A DNA stretch of 54,883 bases from Clostridia bacterium (GTDB lineage Bacteria > Bacillota > Clostridia > Oscillospirales > CAG-272). Of the stretch, positions 8,367-16,454 are shown in pieces. Numbering within the stretch: position 1 is the first letter of the stretch; every line of letters starts with the position of its first letter. A program made the position numbers and the translations under genes. The DNA lies in assembly GCA_017623355.1 (NCBI GenBank), contig JAGAPG010000012.1:1-54883 (forward strand). Direction: 5' to 3'. The notes below the pieces were generated by a model. That model worked only from the letters and a program-made list of their open reading frames with translations, did no database searches and was not told the DNA's origin.

Positions 8367-8371
8367 GTTGT

Positions 8372-8896
8372 TTATATACCATAAGATCCTGTTAAAGGAT
8401 CTTTAAAGATCCCAATCTCAGGCGTAGCGAATGTGAACACAACAAAAAGAAGGGCGATCACCAAGAGTGCCGCAATCACCAATTTAGGCGATCTACAATG
8501 TAGCTTCTTGACATTAAAGAGCCTTGTCTCGTACAAAAATGCTATAGCAGCAGAAATGAAGAAAATCACAATATTTAGCCAATCAGGCGACTTCCCAACT
8601 ACGCCGTTATAAGTATAAAAGAGAATAGGAATCAATACAAGACCAAGAAGAATTCCGCGTAGCTTAACGCACCAAAAATCCGTACGGTCTTTAAAGAATA
8701 AGCTCTGCACGATGGCAAAGATGAGCATCGGCCAAAAGAGTAGCTTCATATGTTCCCAAGTCGATTCGTTTACGCCCGAAAACGGAGCGATCCATACCGC
8801 CTCACCGAGCCATCCGTATAGAAAATGCAAAATCGTACCGCCGAGCGAGGTCACGGCAAAGCCCATAAGCTGCCAAAGTCCGATCTGTCGTTTCAT
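8372..8896 (-). CDS. DUF6512-like integral membrane protein
   Basis: 174 residues with about five hydrophobic segments. The N-terminal stretch with GGTILHFLYGW, the ESTWEHMKLLFWPML segment and FYTYNGVVGKSPDWLN are recognisable as the DUF6512 membrane family of Firmicutes; no function is known. The ATG at 8896 follows GGGTGGGTG at a workable distance; a GTG at 8908 is possible. Base use (more GC at third positions, e.g. CGG and GCG codons) differs from neighbouring genes, hinting at a foreign origin. It stands alone, with a terminator right after it. Confidence 0.7.
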   Translation of the reverse strand: MKRQIGLWQLMGFAVTSLGGTILHFLYGWLGEAVWIAPFSGVNESTWEHMKLLFWPMLIFAIVQSLFFKDRTDFWCVKLRGILLGLVLIPILFYTYNGVVGKSPDWLNIVIFFISAAIAFLYETRLFNVKKLHCRSPKLVIAALLVIALLFVVFTFATPEIGIFKDPLTGSYGI

Positions 8897-9281
8897 AAAA
8901 TCACCCACCCAAAAATATTCTTATAGAAAATATATTCGGGAGCTGAGAAGTATATACCAAGCACCGACATTTTTAAAATCTTGAGTAATATAAAATATAG
9001 AAAAACTCTTTGCTGTTAATTGAATTTTGTTGAAAGAAAAAATTTTGTGGTATAATTTAGCTGTAAATGATCGAAGAAAAAGCAAAGAAAAAAGAATGAA
9101 CAGGCTTTTATATATTAGACAAAAATCAATATTTCAATAAAAACACAATGTTTGAAAATGAATTGCAAAATTCGCCGAAAAATACAGAAAAATCCTTTTA
9201 TACAGTGGTCTTTGCGAATAATTGCCCAAAAATCAGCAAAATAAAAATGTAATATTATTCCTGCAGAGAGGGGGAACGGTT
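8897..9281. other. Gene-poor interval of 385 bases
   Basis: The interval is AT-rich. Besides the promoter at 9028-9057 I see no RNA gene, long reading frame or strong repeat. The ~215-base leader after the promoter has only very short frames of 10-14 codons. Confidence 0.5.
9028..9057 (+). promoter_or_regulatory. Promoter of the DUF6514-like gene
   Basis: TATAAT (9052-9057) with extended TGG before it. The -35 is TTGTTG (18-base spacer) or TTGAAA (15-base spacer). Confidence 0.55.
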
Positions 9282-9515
9282 TTGGAAATACAGTATTGTG
9301 TTATTAAAGAAAGCTACGAAAAAGCAGAAATAAAAGCGGTATCATATGGTATTTGTGCATATAGAATAGAAGACGAAACACTTGTGGTTTTAGAGTCTGT
9401 ACACAACATAACAAACGATTATTGCAAAATATGTGATTTGTGCGACAAATGCAATGAAGAGCATCTTGAAATATGTCATTTGAAGGACGTAAGCGAGGAT
9501 TTTATTCTTGCTTGA
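9282..9515 (+). CDS. Small DUF6514-like protein
   Basis: 77 residues from a TTG start at 9282, chosen because GAGGGGGA lies seven bases upstream; a longer frame from 9222 has no ribosome site. The pattern YGI(C/E)...DETLVVLESVHNITND...CNEEHLEICHLKDVSEDFIL resembles the DUF6514 family of clostridia, whose members end in a conserved H-L-x-D-V-x-E-D-F. It has four closely spaced Cys in CKICDLCDKC (plus others), absent from the usual family pattern as I know it, which could bind a metal. Function is unknown. Confidence 0.6.
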   Translation: MEIQYCVIKESYEKAEIKAVSYGICAYRIEDETLVVLESVHNITNDYCKICDLCDKCNEEHLEICHLKDVSEDFILA

Positions 9516-9534
9516 TGAAAAAGGGTTAAAGGTA

Positions 9535-9563
9535 TTGACTTGTGAATATTTGTGTGTTAGAAT
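9535..9563 (+). promoter_or_regulatory. Promoter of the TIM-barrel gene
   Basis: TTGACT (9535-9540), 17-base spacer, TAGAAT (9558-9563), 24 bases before the ATG, so the leader is short. Confidence 0.7.
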
Positions 9564-9587
9564 TTAATAAAAAACTGGAGAGAAAAT

Positions 9588-10436
9588 ATGTTTGAAATAG
9601 GATTATCAACACCCGGATATGTAAATGAAGAGCTTTTTAAGCAATATAGAGAATCAAAAATCAAGTATATGGAAATATCTCCTTCATCTGACAAATATAA
9701 GGATCTTGATTTTGTAAAATTAAAGGAATGGTCTGAAAAATACGGGGTGAAGCTTTGGTCTTTTCATTTGCCGTTTCTACCGTTTGATAAAATAGATATT
9801 TCAAAAGAATCGTTGGCTGAGCAAAGTGTAGAATATTTATGCTCATTTATAAAAAAAGGAGCAGAGATCGGCGTTGATAAATTCATTATTCACGCAAGCG
9901 GAGAGCCGATTGACGATTGCGAAAGAGCAGAAAGAATGGAATGTGCAAAGCGCAGTCTTGCGTTCCTTGCAGATTATTCTGCTCGATATGGAGCTGTTAT
10001 TGCTATTGAGGATCTCCCTCGTACATGCTTAGGCAGAAATTCAGATGAAATTAAGGAGCTTTTAAGCGCACACAAATCTTTAAGAGTTTGTCTTGATACA
10101 AATCATTTGCTCACAGGAGAAGAATTGGCTCATTTTGTTGAAGCACTTGGGGACAAAATAATTACAACACACATATCAGATTATGATTTCGTAAACGAAA
10201 GACATTGGCTGCCCGGAGAGGGAAAAATAGATTGGAATGAGCTTATAAGCATTCTTGAGAATATAAATTATAAGGGTATATGGCTTTATGAGATCGATTT
10301 CGGATGTCCTAAAACAATAATTCGTCCAAGAGATCTTACGTGTGAGGATTTCGTGTTAAATGCAGATGAGCTTTTCAATAATAAGCCTTTAACAGTAATA
10401 TCTACTCCGAAGAAGGGGCTTGGATATTGGGATTAA
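9588..10436 (+). CDS. Sugar phosphate isomerase/epimerase (xylose isomerase-like TIM barrel)
   Basis: 282 residues. It is an AP_endonuc_2 / xylose isomerase-like TIM barrel. Metal-site residues are visible at strand ends: Glu in AIEDLPR (~142), Asp-x-x-His in CLDTNH (~168-171), His in TTHISDYD (~195) and Glu in WLYEIDFG (~238). The family isomerises or epimerises sugars, inositols or related polyols using a divalent metal; sequence alone does not give the substrate. GGAG lies seven bases before the ATG. The gene has its own promoter and terminator and no pathway neighbours, so its substrate stays open. Confidence 0.8.
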   Translation: MFEIGLSTPGYVNEELFKQYRESKIKYMEISPSSDKYKDLDFVKLKEWSEKYGVKLWSFHLPFLPFDKIDISKESLAEQSVEYLCSFIKKGAEIGVDKFIIHASGEPIDDCERAERMECAKRSLAFLADYSARYGAVIAIEDLPRTCLGRNSDEIKELLSAHKSLRVCLDTNHLLTGEELAHFVEALGDKIITTHISDYDFVNERHWLPGEGKIDWNELISILENINYKGIWLYEIDFGCPKTIIRPRDLTCEDFVLNADELFNNKPLTVISTPKKGLGYWD

Positions 10437-10451
10437 AATAATATTTTATAC

Positions 10452-10495
10452 AAAAAAGCAGGAATTTTTTTTAAAATTCCTGCTTTTTCAACTTT
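10452..10495. terminator. Bidirectional terminator between convergent genes
   Basis: A ~15-bp stem (AAAAGCAGGAATTTT with AAAATTCCTGCTTTT) spans about 10453-10487. It sits between the TIM-barrel gene and the leftward ABC permease gene. Confidence 0.88.
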
Positions 10496-11293
10496 TTATT
10501 TTATGTCCTTTTTCTTGAAAACGGTTATTCCTAAGAAAACGAAGAGAGAAGTGCCTATAATAGGAGTAAGAACGATGTACATAATATCCTTAAATTCATA
10601 AGAGCTTCCTGTTCCAATAAGCGAAGAGGTAAATATATTTATATTGTGCAAGAACTCTAAAATTATATTTTTTTCCTCTGCAATAAGAGATGCAACCATA
10701 ACAATAGAGCCTATTATGGTGAAAATAAAGTTTATAGCTATATACATAACGATTGCAAGCCCTACGTTTTTCATAAATACCGACAAAAAAGATATAAGTG
10801 CGGCAATAAAGATATAGACAAGCATTTCAAAAAGAATAGATAACATAAGATATCCGAAATCACCCGCTGTAAATTGCCCCGCTTGATAATCAAAAAAGAT
10901 AAGTGAGATAAAAAGTGTGAGCAGAGCGTGTGCTAAGACTGTAGCGCATAAAACGGTAGCGCTGGATATGAACATTGATAAAAATATTGAAACTCTTGAT
11001 TTGCCTATAATTATTTTGTTTCTTATAGTTCCAAAGCTAAAATCCTTGCAAATTATGATAGACAAAAGAACAGGAACGATAAGACCGAAATTGCTGCCGG
11101 GTAAAAAAGCTTCAAAGAAAATGCTTTTAGCCGATGTAACAGCTCCCAAGAGCTCTTCAGCATCTATAGCGGAAAAAAGAACCTTGTAAAGCAACGGAGT
11201 AACAAGAGCGAAAGCTCCGCCAATTATACAAACAATCATAAATAGCTTATCCTTGAAAATTCTCTTAAAATCTGTTTTCAATAGATTAGTCAT
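10496..11293 (-). CDS. ABC-2-type transporter permease
   Basis: 265 residues with six predicted membrane helices in the ABC-2 arrangement (helix 1 at ~20-40; a cluster at ~100-205; the last at ~235-258). It is similar to BcrB/LanE-G self-immunity or multidrug exporter permeases. The start ATG at 11293 has GGAGGT eight bases upstream; a longer upstream frame has no ribosome site. It overlaps the ATPase gene by 8 bases, indicating translational coupling. Export of a peptide or drug is likely; the cargo is unknown. Confidence 0.82.
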   Translation of the reverse strand: MTNLLKTDFKRIFKDKLFMIVCIIGGAFALVTPLLYKVLFSAIDAEELLGAVTSAKSIFFEAFLPGSNFGLIVPVLLSIIICKDFSFGTIRNKIIIGKSRVSIFLSMFISSATVLCATVLAHALLTLFISLIFFDYQAGQFTAGDFGYLMLSILFEMLVYIFIAALISFLSVFMKNVGLAIVMYIAINFIFTIIGSIVMVASLIAEEKNIILEFLHNINIFTSSLIGTGSSYEFKDIMYIVLTPIIGTSLFVFLGITVFKKKDIK

Positions 11294-12209
11294 GGCGAGC
11301 ACCTCCTGCAACAGAAAGATAGAAGTCCTCAATATTTGCATCATTACAATTTACGGAAAGTATATTTATTCCGGATTTGATAATAGCAGCAAACAAAATA
11401 TTAAGGTCGGTATCTCCGTAAATTTTTGCGCCGTTGGGCAATAAAGAAATATCCTTGAATTTTACGAATTCGGGTAATATTTGCGATAGCTTGAAAGGAT
11501 TATCAACCTCTATAAGCGTAGAGCGCCTAAATTCATGACGAAGCTCGTCGGCGGTTATCTCGCGAACTATCCTTCCCTTAGAGATGATTCCGTATTTGGT
11601 AGCTACAAGAGCGAGCTCTGTAAGAATATGAGATGATATTAAGAAAGTGATGCTTTTTGTTTTATTTAACTTTAATATAAGCTCTCTTATTTCTACGATT
11701 CCCGCAGGATCAAGACCGTTCATGGGCTCGTCTAATATAAGAAATTCAGGATCGCCAAGCAGAGCCATCGCAATTCCAAGACGCTGCCTCATTCCAAGAG
11801 AGAAATTTCCCACCTTTTTCGGATTGCTATAAAGATCTATAAGACCAACCTCAAAAAGAGCTTCCTTGATTTTATTATCGTCATTTATTCCTATTATTGC
11901 GCTTTGCATCTTTAAATTGTCGTAAGCGGACATATTTTGATATATAGATGGCGTTTCTACGATAGCACCAACCTTGCGTCGAGCTTTTAAAATGTCGGGC
12001 GATTTATTCGGTATACCAAAAAGCTCATAGCTTCCCGAGGTTGCGGAAATAAGACCTGTAATAAGACGGATAATGGTTGTTTTTCCTGATCCGTTTTCGC
12101 CAACAAAGCCGTAAATATCACCTTTTTGAATATTCATACAAGCTTTATCAAGAGCATAATGATTTTTGTATCGTTTGCTAAGACCGAATGTTCTTAATAT
12201 ATATTCCAT
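11286..12209 (-). CDS. ABC transporter ATPase, bacitracin/lantibiotic-export type
   Basis: 307 residues. Walker A GENGSGKTT (~37-45), Q-loop region VETPSIYQNMSAYDNL, signature FSLGMRQRLGIA (~136), Walker B FLILDEP (~158) and H-loop SSH (~190) are all present, so it should be active. The ~90-residue C-terminal extension is typical of BcrA/LanF-type ATPases. The start at 12209 follows AGGAGG. It pairs with the overlapping permease gene to form an exporter. No dedicated two-component system or precursor peptide is next to it, so a self-immunity role is not shown. Confidence 0.87.
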   Translation of the reverse strand: MEYILRTFGLSKRYKNHYALDKACMNIQKGDIYGFVGENGSGKTTIIRLITGLISATSGSYELFGIPNKSPDILKARRKVGAIVETPSIYQNMSAYDNLKMQSAIIGINDDNKIKEALFEVGLIDLYSNPKKVGNFSLGMRQRLGIAMALLGDPEFLILDEPMNGLDPAGIVEIRELILKLNKTKSITFLISSHILTELALVATKYGIISKGRIVREITADELRHEFRRSTLIEVDNPFKLSQILPEFVKFKDISLLPNGAKIYGDTDLNILFAAIIKSGINILSVNCNDANIEDFYLSVAGGARHD

Positions 12210-12231
12210 ATAACATCCTCCTTTATATAGT

Positions 12232-12250
12232 ATTATAATAACATAGTTAT
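12232..12250 (-). promoter_or_regulatory. -10 box and inverted repeat upstream of the ABC exporter
   Basis: TATAAT on the minus strand (12232-12237) is directly preceded by ATAAC-ATA-GTTAT (12238-12250), a 5-bp inverted repeat that could be an operator. No good -35 is seen at 17 bases. Confidence 0.4.
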
Positions 12251-12295
12251 GCCGAAAAATCAATATTTATATATAAAAACAATAGGTATGATTCG

Positions 12296-12324
12296 TTGAC
12301 AAACGGACAGATATATGTTAAAAT
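12296..12324 (+). promoter_or_regulatory. Promoter of the HAD-glycerate kinase pair
   Basis: TTGACA (12296-12301), 17-base spacer, TAAAAT (12319-12324) with extended TGT. Confidence 0.7.
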
Positions 12325-12363
12325 AACATAACACATTTCAAACAATAAAAAAGAGGTATAGAT

Positions 12364-13074
12364 ATGAAAATAAAAACGGTTTTGTTTGATCTTGACGGTA
12401 CACTCTTGCCAATGGATCAAGACGTATTTATAAAAACATACTTTGGACTTCTTGCAGATAAGATGATAAATTACGGATACGATTCTGAATTTTTTATAAA
12501 GAGTATGTGAAAATGTATTCACGATATGATAAAAAATGACGGAAGCAAAACAAACGAGCAGATATTTTGGGGTAGCTTTTTCGGAATATATAAGGAAAAG
12601 GCACAAGTTGCGGTTGATGAATTGGAAAAATTCTATAGAAATACTTTTATAGAGGCTAAGGTTGCTTGCGGATATAATAAAATGGCAAAAAATATAATAG
12701 AAATGCTTAAAGAGAAGGGCGTCGGAGCTGTTTTGGCTACCAATCCAGTTTTCCCTAAAATAGCTACATATGCTCGCGCATCTTGGGCAGGATTAGATAC
12801 TGACGATTTTATGTATATCACTACATATGAGAATTCAAGACACTGTAAGCCTAACATAGAATACTATAAAGATATATTGAATGAGCTTTCTTTAAATCCC
12901 GAGGAGTGCCTTATGGTCGGAAATGATGTAAGAGATGATATGATAGCCGAAAGGCTTGGAATGAAGGTCTTTTTGCTTACGGATTGTCTTATAAACAGCG
13001 AAAACGCAGATATATCCGTATATCCTCAAGGAAATTTTTCAAAGCTTAAGGAGTATATAGATAAATTATGTTAA
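12364..13074 (+). pseudogene. HAD-superfamily hydrolase gene interrupted by one in-frame TGA
   Basis: Starting at ATG 12364 after GAGG, the frame encodes a HAD phosphatase: DLDGT motif I (Asp at ~9 and 11), ATNPVFP motif II, KPNIEYY motif III and GNDVRDDM motif IV. It has one internal stop, TGA at 12508-12510 (codon 49), between SM and KCIHDMIKND. In relatives I recall, this spot holds Trp (pattern IW-x-G...MVKNDG), so a single TGG to TGA change explains it. The rest of the frame is intact. The enzyme may be lost, made by readthrough, or restarted at ATG 12526, though that product lacks the catalytic Asp. Its end overlaps the glycerate kinase start by 7 bases. The substrate is unknown. Confidence 0.75.
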
Positions 13075-14303
13075 GAGAAGATGCTAAGGAAATATATACA
13101 TACGCTATTAATCAATCTTTGCCAAAGCAAGCGGTATCAAAGGCGCTTGAGAGCTTTGAGCCTGATGGGAAAATATATTTGGTTGCTATAGGAAAAGCAT
13201 CGTGGCAGATGGCAAAATATGCGTACGATATATTAAAGGAGAGGATTACTAAGGGAATAGTGATAACTAAATACGGTCATTCCCTTGGGGATATTTCAAA
13301 TTTTGATATATATGAGGCAGCACATCCCGTTCCCGATGAAAATACACTCCGTGCAACAAATGCAGTGTTGAATTTAACAAATGAGCTTGACGAGAGGGAT
13401 ACGGTTTTGTTTTTGGTATCCGGCGGAGGCTCGGCATTGTTTGAAAGCGTAGATTGCTCGCTTGATCAGCTCCAAGGCATAACCTCTGAACTTTTAGCAA
13501 GCGGAGCTTCTATTGATGAGATAAATGTTATAAGAAAGCATCTTTCAAACGTAAAGGGCGGACGCTTTGCAGAGCACTGTATGCCTGCTCGCGTATATAC
13601 CGTTTTGCTTTCAGATGTTTTGGGTGACAGACTTGATACGATAGCGTCAGGACCGTCTGTGCCTGATGCTTCAACGGTTGACGATGTTAAAAATATACTT
13701 GAAAAATACGGAATTTCCATAGAAACTGAGATGCGTAAGCTTTTAAGCAGAGAAACACCTAAAAGAATCAATAATTCTACCTATTATATCGGGGGGAGTG
13801 TCAGGGAACTTTGTAAATATGCTATGGAAAAGGCTCGCGCTTTAGGTTATAAGACAGAGCTTTTAACGGATAATATGTCGTGTGAGGCAAGCAAGGCGGG
13901 ATGCTATCTTGCAGATATTGCAAAAAAGAATAAGGATACAAATATTCCTCTTGCATTTGTAGCCGGTGGCGAAACGGTTGTAAAATTAAAAGGAAATGGC
14001 AAAGGCGGCAGAAATCAGGAGATAGCTCTTTCGGCCGCAATAGAATTGCAAGGGATTGATAACGTTGCGATTTTTTCAGTAGGCTCTGATGGAACAGACG
14101 GACCGACAGACGCGGCAGGAGGATATGCTGACGGAAATACTGTTAAAGCTCTTACTCAGAAATCGGTAGATGCACACGAGATGCTTCTAAATAATGATTC
14201 ATATAATGCGTTGATGGAATGCGACGGATTAATATTTACGGGACCGACAGGAACGAATGTAAATGATGTTTCAGTGATTTTGATAAGACCTGCAAATATT
14301 TGA
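13068..14303 (+). CDS. Glycerate 2-kinase (GckA/DUF4147 type)
   Basis: 411 residues, normal for the MOFRL/DUF4147 class II glycerate kinases that make 2-phosphoglycerate from D-glycerate and ATP. Visible family motifs are VAIGKASWQMA (~38), the AAHPVPDE segment, FLVSGGGSALFE (~115), INVIRKHLSNVKGGR, LLSDVLGDRLDTIASGPS, and the C-terminal GGRNQE and SVGSDGTDGPTDAAGG stretches. It overlaps the upstream HAD frame by 7 bases, so translation may depend on coupling across a gene that now has a premature stop. Neighbours do not reveal the glycerate source. Confidence 0.9.
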   Translation: MLREDAKEIYTYAINQSLPKQAVSKALESFEPDGKIYLVAIGKASWQMAKYAYDILKERITKGIVITKYGHSLGDISNFDIYEAAHPVPDENTLRATNAVLNLTNELDERDTVLFLVSGGGSALFESVDCSLDQLQGITSELLASGASIDEINVIRKHLSNVKGGRFAEHCMPARVYTVLLSDVLGDRLDTIASGPSVPDASTVDDVKNILEKYGISIETEMRKLLSRETPKRINNSTYYIGGSVRELCKYAMEKARALGYKTELLTDNMSCEASKAGCYLADIAKKNKDTNIPLAFVAGGETVVKLKGNGKGGRNQEIALSAAIELQGIDNVAIFSVGSDGTDGPTDAAGGYADGNTVKALTQKSVDAHEMLLNNDSYNALMECDGLIFTGPTGTNVNDVSVILIRPANI

Positions 14304-14309
14304 AATAAC

Positions 14310-14334
14310 GGAGAAGTTTTCGCTTCTCCTTTTT
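14310..14334 (+). terminator. Terminator after glycerate kinase
   Basis: A 7-bp stem GGAGAAG/CTTCTCC (14310-14316 and 14323-14329) with TTTTCG loop, followed by five T. Confidence 0.88.
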
Positions 14335-14384
14335 CAAAATATGACAAAAAACGAAAAAAATTTTAATAGATATAATATTTACTA

Positions 14385-14413
14385 TTGATAAATTCGTGTG
14401 TGTGTGTTATAAT
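14385..14413 (+). promoter_or_regulatory. Promoter of the acyl ligase/acyltransferase operon
   Basis: TTGATA (14385-14390), 17-base spacer rich in GT repeats, TATAAT (14408-14413). It is the only good promoter for the seven genes from 14483 to 22439. Confidence 0.72.
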
Positions 14414-14482
14414 GTGTATAAATATTGTTCATTTTTTGTTAAGAACTATGAAGCCAATTATTATTACAGCGAGGATTGATTT

Positions 14483-16429
14483 ATGCAAGTATTTGGAATA
14501 GGTAACTGTAAAACGATAGATCAGTTTGTCGATATGCAAATGTCTGCATTGAGAGGCAGAGATCAAACATTTGAGTCTGTATATGAGATCATGTTCTCAA
14601 TGCGCGATAATATAATGTTTGAAACCACTGACGGAAATAAAATTTTCAAGACTACTTACGGAGAGGTTTATGATAGGATATCCGTAATATCTTCACTTAT
14701 AAAAAATAGATTTTCTTATTGTGATCACGGTACCGTTATAGGCATCTATATGGATAATTCAATCGAGTGGATAGAAATATTCTGGTCCTTATTGAAAGCA
14801 GGCTTTGTGCCGCTTATTATAAATAAGCGATTGGATATAGAAAGACTTGAGACATTACTGAAATCAAATTCTGTAAAGGCGGTAATTACCGATTCAAGAG
14901 AATTTTCTGTTGAAACCGTACACTTTGAAGAAATTATAAACAGCTCTTGCGAAAGAATAGAGAGTAATTGGGAGGATGAAATAATTCTAATGTCCTCAGG
15001 TTCGTCAGACGACGTGAAGCTTTGCTATTACAACGGCGCTACCATATGCGAGCAAATTTATAATTCTGCGGATATAGTAAGAAAAAGCGATCTTATAAAA
15101 GCGCATTATGAGGGTTATATAAAGCAGCTTACATTCTTGCCGTTTTATCACGTTTTCGGACTTGTAGCTTGCTATATGTGGTTCGCGTTTTTCGGAAGAA
15201 CATTTGTGCTTCTTAAAAACATTTCCGGCGAAACTATACTTAATACGGTTAGAAAGCATAAGGTAACTCACATTTTTGCAGTTCCTATGCTTTGGGAAAA
15301 AATAAGAAAAAGCGCAACGAAAATAATGGAGCAAAGAAGACCGCAGCTTGTAGATAAATTCAAAAAAGGCTTGAAAATATCAAATGCGCTTCAAAGCAAA
15401 TTTTCATCCGTCGGCAGAGCATTTGCTAAAAAAGCATTTAAGGAAGTAAGAGATAATCTTTTCGGTGATAGCGTTCAGTTCCTTATAACAGGAGGCGGAG
15501 CAGTAACTACAAAGACCTTACAATTCTTTAACGGTATCGGATATCGCTTGGCAAATGGCTACGGTATGACGGAAATAGGTATAGCATCAGTGGAGCTTGG
15601 TAATTCCTCAAAGGTGCTTAACAGCGGATCTGTAGGACGGGCTTTTGGATCTGTTCAATATAGAATAAACGACAAAGGGCTTTTAGAGGTTCGTTCTAAA
15701 TCAATAGCCAAAAAAATTGTTACAAGGGGAGAAACGGTTTTATATACCGGAAACGATTGGTTTGAAACGGGCGACAGCGCGAAAATACAAAACGGACGTC
15801 TTTATATTATGGGCAGGAGCGACGATCTTATAGTAAGCTCAGCTGGAGAAAATATTTCGCCAAGCACAATAGAGGATAGAATATCGATTCCTGATACGAG
15901 TGTTTGTATGCTTGGACTCGAAAGGAAAGGAAAAATAAAGGCAACGCTAATAATTGGCGTAAGCAAATATTTTTCAAAGCAGAAGATCGCATCTATCAAG
16001 GAAGAGCTGTTTAATATAATAAAGCAAAACGGATATACCTCACTTATAGATGATGTTTGTTTTACTTATGATCCGATAATGACAGAAAACGAATTTAAGC
16101 TCAATCGCAACAATATAAGAAAAAGAATTGTTTCGGGAGACCTTAAATTGATATACCCCGAGCATTTTGAAAATGAGGAGCACGAGGAAAATATAAACGA
16201 GGAATTAAGAGAAAAGATCATTAATATGTTTTCGGATGTTTTGGAAAAGGAGATATTACCAAGCCAATGCTCGCAAAACTTCTTTTTTGAGCTTGGTGGA
16301 TCATCGCTTGCATATTTTCAGCTTATTGAAAATATAAAAGCGGAATTTAACGTTCCATTCCCTATTGTAGAGGAACAGTCAATAGCAACAGTAAATGATT
16401 TCTGCATATATTTGCAGGATAGAATTTAA
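14483..16429 (+). CDS. Adenylate-forming acyl ligase with C-terminal acyl carrier domain
   Basis: 648 residues. Residues ~20-545 form an acyl-CoA/acyl-ACP synthetase-like AMP-binding domain (YGMTEIG at ~363, FETGDSA, and the hinge stretch GRSDDLIVSSAGENISP). The nucleotide loop is degenerate: SSGSSDDVKLC replaces the usual SGTTGxPKG, keeping the Lys but losing the glycines; the C-terminal catalytic Lys region (ENEFKLNR) remains. Residues ~575-648 are an acyl carrier domain with FFELGGSSLAYF; Ser608 is the expected 4'-phosphopantetheine site. The protein may activate a fatty acid and load its own arm, or use the ligase part mainly as a transfer scaffold. It is the first gene of the lipid operon; the leader is ~60 bases. 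Confidence 0.85.
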   Translation: MQVFGIGNCKTIDQFVDMQMSALRGRDQTFESVYEIMFSMRDNIMFETTDGNKIFKTTYGEVYDRISVISSLIKNRFSYCDHGTVIGIYMDNSIEWIEIFWSLLKAGFVPLIINKRLDIERLETLLKSNSVKAVITDSREFSVETVHFEEIINSSCERIESNWEDEIILMSSGSSDDVKLCYYNGATICEQIYNSADIVRKSDLIKAHYEGYIKQLTFLPFYHVFGLVACYMWFAFFGRTFVLLKNISGETILNTVRKHKVTHIFAVPMLWEKIRKSATKIMEQRRPQLVDKFKKGLKISNALQSKFSSVGRAFAKKAFKEVRDNLFGDSVQFLITGGGAVTTKTLQFFNGIGYRLANGYGMTEIGIASVELGNSSKVLNSGSVGRAFGSVQYRINDKGLLEVRSKSIAKKIVTRGETVLYTGNDWFETGDSAKIQNGRLYIMGRSDDLIVSSAGENISPSTIEDRISIPDTSVCMLGLERKGKIKATLIIGVSKYFSKQKIASIKEELFNIIKQNGYTSLIDDVCFTYDPIMTENEFKLNRNNIRKRIVSGDLKLIYPEHFENEEHEENINEELREKIINMFSDVLEKEILPSQCSQNFFFELGGSSLAYFQLIENIKAEFNVPFPIVEEQSIATVNDFCIYLQDRI

Positions 16430-16454
16430 ACATAATTTTGGAGAGATGTGAATT

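Noticed and set aside
12364-13074. TGA read as Trp or selenocysteine throughout the genome
   Set aside because: The crp-like gene, pyrD and dapA end in TGA at expected lengths, and the HAD site is a Trp position with no Sec element visible.
12526-13074. A separate short HAD gene starting at ATG 12526
   Set aside because: It would lack the catalytic DLDGT motif and has no ribosome site; the same frame continues upstream past one TGA.
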